From positions 124,001 to 188,000 of the forward strand of contig UQKW01000001.1 in the NCBI GenBank assembly GCA_900541885.1: a stretch of 64,000 nucleotides of DNA, given 5' to 3'. Made by a program: the position numbers and the translations under genes. The DNA comes from an uncultured Collinsella sp. (lineage in GTDB: Bacteria; Actinomycetota; Coriobacteriia; Coriobacteriales; Coriobacteriaceae). Shown here piece after piece: positions 7,389 to 15,109 of this stretch. The number at the start of each line of letters is the position of its first letter. Position 1 is the stretch's first letter. A model generated the notes under the pieces. The model saw only the letters and a list, made by a program, of their open reading frames with translations. It made no database searches and had not been told where the DNA came from.

Positions 7389-8588
7389 CTAGCGAGGCGT
7401 GTCTCCGCGAGCGTAATCGCCTCGGTCGACCGCGCGATCGACCTGCGGCGAGATGTCAACGTTACCACCATGGGCTCGACCTGCGGCGCGAACGCGATCA
7501 TCGCCGGCATCGGGAACGGCGCCGGCATAGCGGTTGCGAATCTCCCTTGCGTAACCGCGACGCGCAAGAAGCTCATCGCGAACCGCCGGATCTTCGAGCA
7601 GATCCTCATCGCACTTCGGTGCGATGAATTTGGGGAATGAATTGTAGGCGACGCCCTTGCTCGCTTTCGCTTGTTCGACCCACGCCGAGTACGCCTTCTT
7701 AAGACGTTGAATGTAAATCTCACAGCGCTTCTCGTACGGCAACGCTCGCTCGGCTTCCAACATGTTCTTTTCGAACGCCGCTTCAAGTTGTTTGACCGCG
7801 AAACGTCCGTCGAGTCGAGTCAGATTGAAAGTGCACTTCGGATTGCCGGCCTCCTTGATATCGAGATCTGTCGCATAGACTCGATTGTTCTTGATGAAAA
7901 TGTCTACGCCCCATGAGGCAAGTAGTTTTTTGAACTGCTCCATATTCTTTGGGTGACCTTCATTGATTGCAAGATGGATCAGCTCGCGCAGATTGTTTTT
8001 ATAACTGTACTCACCGCGACTGATAATCTCCTTTTCTGTGTCGCGCGGCTGGCGATCACGAATCTTCGAATTTTTCTTTCCCTTTTCAAGTTGAGTAAGA
8101 TTCCAAGCCTCGTCCATTTCACGGACCCACGCAGCGCGTTCGTACTTTCCGCGTCGCCCACCCGTCTCGCAACGTTTGCCGGTTAACAAATCGGTACGGT
8201 TAATCGCCATGTGCACTGCGTAGCGTTTTCCCGCCTTATCACTTTCCTCATGCAACGCGACAATCACTTGTTGATGCGGATAGTGCTTCGCAAGCCATTG
8301 CTCCGCGTAGGCCATACACGCATCTGGGGTCATCTTGCCTCCGTTGCAGCTGCACTCCTCGGGCAGAAACGCGAGAATCTGATGAAGCATCGTTATGTTC
8401 TTCGCGCCGGCACGCGCGGACCTGTCGTGATGAAACATCTTCCGCGTCATAGCCATCTCGGAAAACCAGTACTTTCCGTTCGCGAGGTTCCAGCCGCCGC
8501 GGGCCAAAGCACGCTTTCCGTTGATGTACTTGCGCACGTTCTTCGCGTAGCGTTCGGATGAAATACCTTTCTGCTTAATAACGGTCAT
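7389..8588 (-). CDS. Relaxase (mobilization nuclease)
   Basis: A 399-residue mobilization nuclease that would nick oriT and lead the transferred strand. The N-terminus (MTVIKQKGISSERYAKNVRKYI) and the block VIVALHEESDKAGKRYAVH followed by MAINR, with paired His residues for the metal, fit a MOB-type HUH relaxase. The C-terminus is short and polar. I chose the ATG at 8588 over the GTG at 8597 because GGTGAT lies at the right distance. It overlaps the end of the MobC-like gene by 14 bp. With no type IV secretion genes in view, the element is probably mobilizable rather than self-transmissible. Confidence 0.82.
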   Translation of the reverse strand: MTVIKQKGISSERYAKNVRKYINGKRALARGGWNLANGKYWFSEMAMTRKMFHHDRSARAGAKNITMLHQILAFLPEECSCNGGKMTPDACMAYAEQWLAKHYPHQQVIVALHEESDKAGKRYAVHMAINRTDLLTGKRCETGGRRGKYERAAWVREMDEAWNLTQLEKGKKNSKIRDRQPRDTEKEIISRGEYSYKNNLRELIHLAINEGHPKNMEQFKKLLASWGVDIFIKNNRVYATDLDIKEAGNPKCTFNLTRLDGRFAVKQLEAAFEKNMLEAERALPYEKRCEIYIQRLKKAYSAWVEQAKASKGVAYNSFPKFIAPKCDEDLLEDPAVRDELLARRGYAREIRNRYAGAVPDAGDDRVRAAGRAHGGNVDISPQVDRAVDRGDYARGDTPR

Positions 8589-9159
8589 TGAGATCACCGC
8601 CGTCGGTGAAATAGCGCCGCTCGAGCTCTCTTATGAAGAGAGTGACTTTGCGGACGTTCTGGTAAACCTTTTCAAGCGTACGAAAAACAGCTTTCTCGTT
8701 GTACGCGGGAAGCCCTTGGGCGTTCACAAAATACATCAGCTGATTGAGGTTCGTTCCCTCGCGATACAGCTCGTGATAGATTTTCGCGACTTGGCTTTTA
8801 TCGAAATCGATCTTCTCGATTTTACCGGCAAGCATCACGCGGCGGGCATACGCACTGACGGTCGCACCGAGTATATCCGCCCGTTTGCGGATCGCCTCGT
8901 GCTCGCCATCGGTGACCTTAACGTAAATGACCTTCGAGCGCTTTTCGTCCGAATCACCTGAAACGGGTTGCAGCTTTTTGCTGCGGCCACCGTCATCATT
9001 TTTGGAAACTAGATTATCGAGTGATTCACTCCGATGGATCAAGTTATAACGAATGAGTTCGGCTTTCGTCATGCCTGCCTTTTCCGCCAAAGCGGAAAAC
9101 GTTTCATATTCTTCAGAAGTGAGTGTCGCCTTAACGGTGTGTGGACGCTTGCAACTCAT
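8575..9159 (-). CDS. MobC-like relaxosome accessory protein
   Basis: A 194-residue protein with the MobC signature GTNLNQLMYFVNAQG (about residue 130) after a ribbon-helix-helix-like block (VIYVKVTDGEHEAIRKRAD followed by a G-A-T-V-S-AYARR turn). A second, similar block lies at the N-terminus (VKATLTSEEYETFSALAEKA), so the DNA-binding unit seems duplicated. It should bind oriT and open it for the relaxase encoded just downstream. GGGGGG precedes the ATG. Translation is coupled to the relaxase by overlap. Confidence 0.82.
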   Translation of the reverse strand: MSCKRPHTVKATLTSEEYETFSALAEKAGMTKAELIRYNLIHRSESLDNLVSKNDDGGRSKKLQPVSGDSDEKRSKVIYVKVTDGEHEAIRKRADILGATVSAYARRVMLAGKIEKIDFDKSQVAKIYHELYREGTNLNQLMYFVNAQGLPAYNEKAVFRTLEKVYQNVRKVTLFIRELERRYFTDGGDLNDRY

Positions 9160-9169
9160 ATGCCCCCCA

Positions 9170-9228
9170 GGAAAGCAGAGCGAATCGGTGAGGCCACCGA
9201 TTCAAAAACCGATATGAGATTGCTTTCC
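9170..9228. repeat. Nested inverted repeats beside mobC (oriT candidate, part 1)
   Basis: GGAAAGCA (9170-9177) and TGCTTTCC (9221-9228) enclose a perfect GAATCGGT-6nt-ACCGATTC hairpin (9182-9203). The outer pair is followed by TTTTT on the plus strand. These lie right upstream of the MobC-like gene, where oriT is expected. Confidence 0.7.
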
Positions 9229-9283
9229 TTTTTAGGAGCGACTGACGTCGCGCCGTTTTTTTGAAGTGACGCCGTCGCTTCCC

Positions 9284-9312
9284 TTAGAAATGAAGGCGAA
9301 CTTCATTTCTAA
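9284..9312. repeat. 12-bp perfect inverted repeat (oriT candidate, part 2)
   Basis: TTAGAAATGAAG, loop GCGAA, CTTCATTTCTAA. Short, perfect and next to mobilization genes, as is common just 5' of a nic site. The nic site itself is not identifiable by eye. Confidence 0.65.
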
Positions 9313-9328
9313 CTTTATCGCCGTGAGA

Positions 9329-9410
9329 GGTGATAAACAAGATGTGTTGGCAGATAAAGGGGGCGAGTATGGCCCCATTTATCTAGCCCAACACCAATCT
9401 TGCAATCACC
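9329..9410. repeat. 82-bp extended imperfect palindrome (oriT or structured RNA candidate)
   Basis: Five paired blocks in register: GGTGAT/ATCACC, CAAGAT/ATCTTG, GTGTTGG/CCAACAC, then GATAAAGGGGGC/GCCCCATTTATC with one mismatch, closing on a 7-nt loop (9365-9371). Unpaired bases between blocks are only 2-3 nt. It could be a mobilization or replication origin, or a long structured RNA. Confidence 0.75.
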
Positions 9411-9513
9411 GGAACGGCGATTGGGCGGAGCGTAGCGTAGACACGAAATGAGAGGCCTCGTTTCGAGCGAAAGGCTTCGCGGTGTCGTAGTGTCAGCGGA
9501 GACCGTGAGCGGA

Positions 9514-9557
9514 AGCGAATTTTTAACGCGAAGGATGCTGAGTGTTAGAAATTCGCT
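9514..9557. repeat. Twin hairpin A with conserved loop
   Basis: A 14-bp stem (AGCGAATTTTTAAC / GTTAGAAATTCGCT, one G-T pair) around the loop GCGAAGGATGCTGAGT. The loop matches that of hairpin B, although the stems differ. Confidence 0.7.
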
Positions 9558-9571
9558 GTAGCGAGAGCGGA

Positions 9572-9615
9572 GCGGTAATGCGAATGCGAGGGATGCCGAG
9601 TTTTTGCATTACCGC
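9572..9615. repeat. Twin hairpin B with conserved loop
   Basis: A 10-bp perfect stem (GCGGTAATGC / GCATTACCGC), extendable by three pairs, around a loop containing GCGAGGGATGCCGAGT. Against hairpin A the stem sequence is unrelated but the loop differs at only two positions. From 9616 to 9768 I see nothing further. Confidence 0.7.
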
Positions 9616-9768
9616 GCAGCGGACTCCGGGCGAGGGCTGGAGCAAGTTGATGGAAGACCTTACCGATTTGCGAACGGTTTTGCCCGAAGCATCCTGCACC
9701 GCCGGATTCTTTTGGAACGGCCTCTCGTTTGATTGCTTTCCTATCGTTTGCTCCCAGACTAGGCGTCT

Positions 9769-9794
9769 AAAAAAGGCGGCCGAAACCGGCCGCC
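9769..9794 (-). terminator. Intrinsic terminator of the lipoprotein gene
   Basis: On the minus strand GGCGGCCG, loop GTTT, CGGCCGCC, then a run of six T. It lies 50 nt past the stop of the gene at 9845-10495. Confidence 0.85.
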
Positions 9795-9844
9795 CGCAAA
9801 TAAATATTTATTTACCGAATGTAAGAGGAGAGGAACGATGTACA

Positions 9845-10495
9845 TTACTCCCAGTGGCCGGCGACGTCGACAACCCAATGCTGCCCCGTAGCCTTCTGTT
9901 CATAATGTCCCTGGTCTTCAGAGGTGGTATACGAATCATTGATTGCAGAAGCTCCATTAGGGTGTTGTGCATCACCGTAGGTAGAGATAACATGATTGTC
10001 CATTTCGGCTGCTGAGTTAAACGTCGCATGGCATACAGAGCACATCCAACGTTCATGGCGCGTATACACTACATTCGGTACCCAGACCTGGCTGTAATCT
10101 GTCTCCCAGTGGCCCTGCTCGGCAACCCACTTCTTCTGGCTGCCGCCGTTGGAAGAGGAATTGTTGCTGCCGGAACTCTGCGAATTGCCGGAATTCTGCT
10201 TGGACTGGGAGGAATCGCCCTTGTTGTCCGACTTCGAGGAATCGGAAGACTTGTTATCCTCCTTCTTGGAGTCATCGGACTTCTGGTCCTTGCCGTCGGA
10301 TTCTTTCTTCTCCTCGGTCTTGGTTCCAGAGGTTTGCGCCGCCTTTTCTTCGCTCGGCTTCTTTTTGTCTTTATTCTTTACCGCTGTGGCGGCCTTTTCC
10401 ATAGAGCCGCTTCCTTGCTTTGCAACGCTGGCACATCCAAGTTGAGGTGCCGAAAGGCACACCAGAAGCGCAACGATAATAGCCTTTGTTCTCAC
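9845..10495 (-). CDS. Surface lipoprotein-like protein with C2H2-type zinc motif
   Basis: A 216-residue exported protein. The N-terminus (TKAIIVALLVCLSAPQLGCA) is a signal sequence ending in a weak lipobox Cys. Next comes a long Lys/Ser/Asp-rich linker (about residues 35-120). The C-terminal domain has CSVCHATFNSAAEMDNHV and a later His, spaced like a C2H2 zinc finger, with repeated GHW-E motifs. The GTG at 10495 has GGGAG 8 nt upstream and is preferred to the ATG at 10513, which would put charged residues before the signal. It follows the large surface protein on the same strand, with a 65-nt gap. Confidence 0.7.
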   Translation of the reverse strand: MRTKAIIVALLVCLSAPQLGCASVAKQGSGSMEKAATAVKNKDKKKPSEEKAAQTSGTKTEEKKESDGKDQKSDDSKKEDNKSSDSSKSDNKGDSSQSKQNSGNSQSSGSNNSSSNGGSQKKWVAEQGHWETDYSQVWVPNVVYTRHERWMCSVCHATFNSAAEMDNHVISTYGDAQHPNGASAINDSYTTSEDQGHYEQKATGQHWVVDVAGHWE

Positions 10496-10560
10496 GCCGA
10501 TCTCCCTGTCCATGAAACCGGGCGTTGGACACTAGCCGATATCCAACGCCCGGCTCGCTT

Positions 10561-13500
10561 TTACATCTGCTCGCGGCGCTTCTTTTGATCGAGGAAGACG
10601 CCGGCCGCCACGAGGACGGTACCGCCGATGGCGAACGTCTCGCCGATGAGGTTCGCGTGGTCGCCGGTCTGGGCGAGGCTGCCGGGCTGGGCGGTATCCG
10701 TGCCGGCGAGGTGCTTCGGGGTGTATGCCGCCTGCTGCTTTGCGGCCTCCTCTGTCTCCTGTCGTGCGATCTCATCGGAAAGCTTCTGCTCCGCTGCGAT
10801 GCGGTCAGACTTCGCCAACTCGTAGGCGGCGAGTGCCGCATCGTAGCCGGGCTGGAGCCCGTCCACCGCAGCCTGCTTCTCGTCCAGGATGGCCTTGGCG
10901 GGCGCGACCTTGGCACGTGCCTCGACTGCAGCGGCGAAAAGCGCGTTGAGGGCGTCATCCGCGTTCGCGTCATGGCCGGAAGCGATCGCCGCGCCGGCGT
11001 CGATGGAGTTCAGCTTCGACAGCTTGGCGTCTGCCTGCGCCTTCGCCTGCTCGGCGGCAGAGACCAGGGACTCGGCGGCGATGGCATCCGCCTTCGCGGC
11101 ATCGAGCGCGGCCTTGGTGTCATTGACGGCCTTTGCTGCATCCTGCTCGCGCTGCTGTGCCTCTGCGAGCTTCGCGGCAAGATCGGTGAGGATGTCGAGG
11201 TTCGACTGTGCGTCATCGAGATCGGTCTGGGAGCCGGTGAGCCTGTCGGCGGCAACGCCGGTGTCGGCCTTGGCGGCATCGACGGCATGCTGGGCATCCG
11301 CGAGGGCGCGTGCGGTGGCGTCCGCCTTTTGCTCGGCGGCGGCGAGAACGGTCGCTTTCTCGGTCTGATCGGCTACCGCCGAGTCATGGACGCTCTTTGC
11401 TGTTTCGAGCGCCTTCTTGGCGTCGGCGACGTCCTGGAAGAACTTCGCGAGATCGGCGTTCGCATCCATGACGTCCTGCTGCTTAGCCTCGGTGTCCGCC
11501 TTGGCGGAATCCAGCTTGGTCTGTGCGGCCGTTACGGCTGCGTTGGCGGCATCAAAGGCGACCTGTTTCTGCTGGACGGTCGACTTTGCCGTATCGACTG
11601 CCGCGTTGGCGGCATCGAGGTCCGATTTCGCCGCATTAAGCTCGGTCTGGGCATCCGTGACGCCCTGCTGCTTGGATGCGAGATTAGCCTTTGCGGCATC
11701 GACGGCACGCTGGGCATCGGCAACGCCCTGCTTCGCGGCATCGACGTCTGCCTGTGCGGAATCCGCTGCGTCCTGCTTCTGCTGGACGGTTGCGGCGGCG
11801 CCGGCGGCTGCCTGCTGCTTGGATGCGAGATCGGCCTTGGCTACGTCGAGTGCGCTCTTGGCGTTCTTGAGGCCGTTGATATAGGAGGTCAGCTTCTGCT
11901 CGTACTCGTCGACGGAGATGGGGTTCATGTTCCAACCGGAGCCGGACCAGCCGGAGATCTCTGCGGTGTAGCACTGCGTCTGAAGCCCGGACATGGTGCC
12001 CTTGGTGCAGGTTGCCATTCCCATAACGGCGAGTTCGGGATTGATGATGTTCATGTAATGGCCGACGGTGCCGCTACTGCCGTTCTCCCAGTGGCAGTTG
12101 TCTGCAATCCAATGGTTGATTGCGACACCGTTCTTTGAATAGAAATCATAGGCATCCTTGCCGACAAGACCGGTGACTCCATAAAGGGCCTCCGTTGCCT
12201 TGTCGAAAAAGCCCTTCTCCTGCTCGATCCACTGCCCACTCGGATCGATTCCGTAATTCCATGCCAGGTTTTCGGCAAAATCATATTGACGGGCATGATC
12301 GAGCACGGTGTCGCTGTAGTTGGCATCTGCGATCGCACCGGCGATGAGCTTGTAGGTGACATGGAGCTCGGACAGGCCGACCGACTTGCGGTAGTCGTTG
12401 ACGGACTTCATCCACCTGATCGCATTGAGCATATTGTCAAGAGACGTGGCGTCCTTGGAGTTGCCGACTTCGGTCTTTCCGGCATATTTGGCGTTCAGGA
12501 TGATGTTGACTGCGTCATCGGCACCCATGGCACGGAAGAAGCCGATGGCTCCCTGCTTGAGCTGCGCGTCGGCGGTATCGAGTTTCGCCTGGGCCTCGTC
12601 GACCTTCTGCTGGGCGGCGGTCACGGCGGCGTCAGCGGTATCCTTTGCGGTCTTGGCGTTCGCGAGCTCTACGTCGGCGGCTGCCTTGGCGGACTCGGCA
12701 TCCTTGACAGCCTGCTTCGCTGCATCCAGCTTGGCGACGGCGTCGACGTTCGCCTGCTTGGCGGCATCGAGGTCGGCGTTCGCGGCAGCGAGGGCGGACT
12801 GGGCGGCGGTCACACCGGATTCGGCATCGACCGCGGCCTGCTGCTTTACGGAGAGGGCCACCTGGGCATCATTCAGTTCGGTCTGTGCCGTTGCCGCAGC
12901 GGACTGTACCTGCTCGAGCTCGGACTCGCACTGGGACTGTGCCGCTCGTGCGGCAGCGAGGGCTGCCTCCGCGTCCGCGACCTTCTGTTTTGCCGCATCG
13001 TACTCCGGACCGCTGGCGCCTGCCTCCGCTGCGGCGAGGTCGGCTTTCGCTTGCTCATAGGCGGCGCTGGCTGCTGCGGCCTTCGCATCCGCCGCGTCCT
13101 TGTTCTGTCTGGCTGCAGCGAGGACAGAATCGGCGGAATCCTTTGCAGACTGGGCCGCAACCAGCTTGGACTGGGCCTCGCCAAGCGTCGCGTTGGCGTT
13201 GGCGAGGCCGGCCTGTGCCCTTTCCACGGCAGCCTGGGCGTCGCGCACGGCCTGCTCGGCGGCACGGATAGCCTCCGGGGTGGCGCCTACGGCATCGGCC
13301 TTGGCTTTATCGAGGGCGTCCTGAGCGTCCTGGGCCGCCTTGATGGCGGACTGGTACGCTTCGTCCTTCTCGGACGCATCCGCCTTGGCGTCTGCGAGAC
13401 CCGCCTTCGCCCGCTCGAGGTCCTTGCCGGCGGCATCGGCGGCGTCCTTGCCCTCCGCGACCTGACGGGCGTACTCGTCCATCGCCGCTCGGTCGGCTGC

Positions 13501-13917
13501 CGTGCCGGCGCTGACTGCAGAATCGTAGGATGCCTTGGCCTGGTCGCGGGCGGAAGCCGCCTCGTTGTAGGGGCCGGCGGCCTCATTGTAGGATGCCTTG
13601 GCGGCGTCCTCCTTCGCCTTCGCCTCGTCGACTGCCTTCTGCGGGTCCGCGATGGTCTGTGCGGCGGATTTCGCGCCGGTACCGGATGCCGCGCCGGCGT
13701 GGGTGGCGATCGGCGACATCACGGCGGGGTGCTGTGTGCCCCCGTCACCGGTCTGGGCGAATGCCGCGAACGGTGAGATGAGGCTCGATCCGGTCATGGC
13801 GGCCATGGTCGCCGCGGTGACGGTCAGACGCGCAATCCCCTTCGGAGTGTGAATCTTTTTGTTTGGCAGTGCGGCGAAGTGATCGCCACCGGCAGCGAAA
13901 TGCTTTCCCTGAGTCAT
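10561..13917 (-). CDS. Large coiled-coil surface protein with CAP domain and sorting signal
   Basis: A 1118-residue cell-wall protein. There is a long signal region (LTVTAATMAAMTGSSLISPFAAFA), then about 390 residues of Ala/Lys/Asp-rich heptads. A CAP/SCP domain follows (about 455-675; HARQYDFAENLAWNYG, then YMNIINPELAVMGMAT), then a second heptad stretch of about 400 residues. It ends in a sortase-type signal LAQTGD, a hydrophobic span and KKRREQM. The ATG at 13917 has AAAGGAATGG upstream, and the longer frame to 14025 would bury the signal. It probably acts as a rod-like adhesin or host-contact protein. It reads away from the XRE gene and shares its operator. Confidence 0.85.
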   Translation of the reverse strand: MTQGKHFAAGGDHFAALPNKKIHTPKGIARLTVTAATMAAMTGSSLISPFAAFAQTGDGGTQHPAVMSPIATHAGAASGTGAKSAAQTIADPQKAVDEAKAKEDAAKASYNEAAGPYNEAASARDQAKASYDSAVSAGTAADRAAMDEYARQVAEGKDAADAAGKDLERAKAGLADAKADASEKDEAYQSAIKAAQDAQDALDKAKADAVGATPEAIRAAEQAVRDAQAAVERAQAGLANANATLGEAQSKLVAAQSAKDSADSVLAAARQNKDAADAKAAAASAAYEQAKADLAAAEAGASGPEYDAAKQKVADAEAALAAARAAQSQCESELEQVQSAAATAQTELNDAQVALSVKQQAAVDAESGVTAAQSALAAANADLDAAKQANVDAVAKLDAAKQAVKDAESAKAAADVELANAKTAKDTADAAVTAAQQKVDEAQAKLDTADAQLKQGAIGFFRAMGADDAVNIILNAKYAGKTEVGNSKDATSLDNMLNAIRWMKSVNDYRKSVGLSELHVTYKLIAGAIADANYSDTVLDHARQYDFAENLAWNYGIDPSGQWIEQEKGFFDKATEALYGVTGLVGKDAYDFYSKNGVAINHWIADNCHWENGSSGTVGHYMNIINPELAVMGMATCTKGTMSGLQTQCYTAEISGWSGSGWNMNPISVDEYEQKLTSYINGLKNAKSALDVAKADLASKQQAAAGAAATVQQKQDAADSAQADVDAAKQGVADAQRAVDAAKANLASKQQGVTDAQTELNAAKSDLDAANAAVDTAKSTVQQKQVAFDAANAAVTAAQTKLDSAKADTEAKQQDVMDANADLAKFFQDVADAKKALETAKSVHDSAVADQTEKATVLAAAEQKADATARALADAQHAVDAAKADTGVAADRLTGSQTDLDDAQSNLDILTDLAAKLAEAQQREQDAAKAVNDTKAALDAAKADAIAAESLVSAAEQAKAQADAKLSKLNSIDAGAAIASGHDANADDALNALFAAAVEARAKVAPAKAILDEKQAAVDGLQPGYDAALAAYELAKSDRIAAEQKLSDEIARQETEEAAKQQAAYTPKHLAGTDTAQPGSLAQTGDHANLIGETFAIGGTVLVAAGVFLDQKKRREQM

Positions 13918-13998
13918 TGCTATTCCATTCCTTTTCCGCGCCCTATCCGACTGGGCATCAGAGTGCTTTCCAATAGAGATGATTATGCGCCTTAACTG

Positions 13999-14039
13999 GG
14001 ATTGTTGTATATAGTCCGTTGGCATAAATACAACAATCC
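13999..14039. promoter_or_regulatory. Divergent overlapping promoters with shared operator palindrome
   Basis: The 12-bp arms GGATTGTTGTAT (13999-14010) and ATACAACAATCC (14028-14039) are a perfect inverted repeat. On the plus strand TTGTTG at 14002-14007, 17 nt, then TAAATA at 14025-14030 read to the XRE gene. On the minus strand TTGTTG at 14036-14031, 17 nt, then TATATA at 14013-14008 read to the surface protein. Both -35 boxes lie inside the arms. A third half-site, ACAACAATCC at 14072-14081, lies inside the XRE gene. Confidence 0.7.
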
Positions 14040-14288
14040 ATGACTCTTTTTGTCATGGATATCTCGCCGTTACAACAATCCTTTGGTCTACGCTGCAAAG
14101 AACTCAGATCAGAGTCTGGTTACTCACAAGAGCAATTTGCGAACCGCATTGACATGGACAGGTCTTACTACGCCTCGATAGAGGTCGGGCGAAGAAATGT
14201 CAGTCTTTCTAACCTCTCTAAAATTGCCAATGGATTCAACATATCAATTGCTGCACTTATGACTGGTGTCACTGATAAAAAGGATTAG
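14040..14288 (+). CDS. Small XRE-family repressor
   Basis: An 82-residue protein that is almost only a helix-turn-helix of the XRE/Cro type: LRCKELRSESGYSQEQFANR, then the recognition part RSYYASIEVGRRNVS and LSKIANGFNIS. There is no ribosome binding site before the ATG at 14040 or the later one at 14055, and the predicted transcription start (about 14037) would make the message nearly leaderless. It likely binds the flanking operator and controls itself and the surface protein gene. It is low in GC like the rest of the element. Confidence 0.8.
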   Translation: MTLFVMDISPLQQSFGLRCKELRSESGYSQEQFANRIDMDRSYYASIEVGRRNVSLSNLSKIANGFNISIAALMTGVTDKKD

Positions 14289-14731
14289 TCCATCATCAGC
14301 GAACGCAGTGAGCGTATCAATCGACGGCGTAGCCGGCGGCAAGGTCACGGCACGTGACCGCGCAGCGAGCTCTGCGAGCGAAGGGGACGGCATCGCCGTC
14401 CCTATTTCTTTATAAACTATTTCTCTATTAATTGGTTTCACCAAACTGGGTATTACACAAGCTTCTGAGCAGGCTTTTTATCAAATAATTCAAAGCTACC
14501 GAATCATCAAAATGGTGAAATTATTTACCCAAAAGAGGGAAGCACATCACCAAAATGGAACCGACTAACAGCTGTTGAAAACTTTTATCCCCAAAATGGT
14601 GATTTCCTGTTTTCAGTGGAAAACTCGGGAAGTCATAATATTTACTTACCAGATTTACAAACGAAAGCGGTTCTTAGTCCCAAAACCAGAACAGGTCAGA
14701 AGCGAAAATAACTCCTGACCTGCGATTTTCC
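14289..14731. other. AT-rich non-coding end of the mobile region
   Basis: No gene is seen. The first 120 bases are GC-rich hairpin-like repeats (for example GGGACGGCATCGCCGTCCC at 14385-14403). The rest is AT-rich and holds three CAAAATGG motifs (about 14509, 14553 and 14593). The second (ATCACCAAAATGG) and third (CCAAAATGGTGAT) are mirror halves of one palindrome, so they may be protein-binding sites. The sharp composition change suggests this is near the right border of the inserted DNA. Confidence 0.5.
14692..14722 (-). terminator. Hairpin after the tRNA gene
   Basis: CAGGTCAG and CTGACCTG form a perfect 8-bp stem. On the minus strand it comes 10 nt after the tRNA CCA end and is followed by TTCTGGTTTT, so it is a plausible terminator of the tRNA transcript. 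Confidence 0.5.
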
Positions 14732-14807
14732 TGGTGCCCCCGGGCGGATTCGAACCGTCGACACCCGCTTTAGGAGAGCGGTGCTCTATCCCCTGAGCTA
14801 CGGAGGC
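14732..14807 (-). tRNA. tRNA-Arg (anticodon CCT)
   Basis: On the minus strand the acceptor arms GCCTCCG and CGGGGGC pair, the anticodon stem CCGCT/AGCGG encloses loop CTCCTAA, the T arm has GGTTCGAATCC, and CCA is encoded. Anticodon CCT reads AGG. The 3' end faces the mobile region, a frequent integration target, but no duplicate of its 3' end is present in the window. Confidence 0.97.
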
Positions 14808-14888
14808 ATGTTGTACTAGTGTAGCAGATTTACGCCGTTGTAATACAGCGTATAGCCACTCTTCGAAGTTGCAGTGGAACAGCCCTCC

Positions 14889-15086
14889 GGAAAGTGTGTC
14901 CCACTATCCAGGCAAATTCTGGGTCAAACTTTCCCAATGGGACCTCGCTGGAAACTGTGTCCCAGAATTTCGGCTCGAAACGGGACACAGTTTCCCAAAC
15001 GACCCCGTTCCGGAAACTACATCCCGGAATCGGCGCTCGAACTGGGATGCACTTTCCCGATCGAGCCCCATGGGAAACTGCGTCCC
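14889..15086. repeat. Tandem palindromic array A (14-18-14 geometry)
   Basis: Arms of 14 bases (consensus GGAAA-S-Y-R-Y-R-W-CCC) alternate in orientation at 14889, 14921, 14950, 14982, 15012, 15044 and 15073. Paired arms enclose loops of exactly 18 nt and units are separated by 15-16 nt. Three full units and one half unit are present. The middle unit pairs perfectly (GGAAACTGTGTCCC / GGGACACAGTTTCC). Array B at 42303 has the same geometry. There is no gene from 14808 to 15109. Confidence 0.9.
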
Positions 15087-15109
15087 ACTTGGGGGGCGCT
15101 CTTTAATGA

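Noticed and set aside
7205..7786. Frame overlapping the relaxase C-terminus and the palindrome
   Set aside because: It crosses the palindrome and overlaps the relaxase in another frame. A frameshifted relaxase tail is possible but has no support.
9514..9557. Integron attC site
   Set aside because: A TAAC...GTTA pair with bulged stem looked similar, but the core does not fit RYYYAAC/GTTRRRY and no integron integrase is present.
9542..10015. 157-codon plus-strand frame after the twin hairpins
   Set aside because: It begins inside hairpin A, crosses hairpin B and the terminator, and ends antisense to the lipoprotein gene; no ribosome site.
10525..13776. Long plus-strand frames over the surface protein gene
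   Set aside because: Low-complexity Gly/Leu/Arg or Ala/Ser translations opposite an Ala-rich coiled coil; no ribosome sites.
14732..14807. tRNA-Arg as proven attachment site of the left element
   Set aside because: Its 3' end faces the element, but no duplicate of the 3' end was found in the window and the integrase lies about 13.6 kb away. It remains only a suspicion.
14889..15086. CRISPR array
   Set aside because: Units are palindromic with variable arms, alternate in orientation, have no unique spacers and no cas genes are near.
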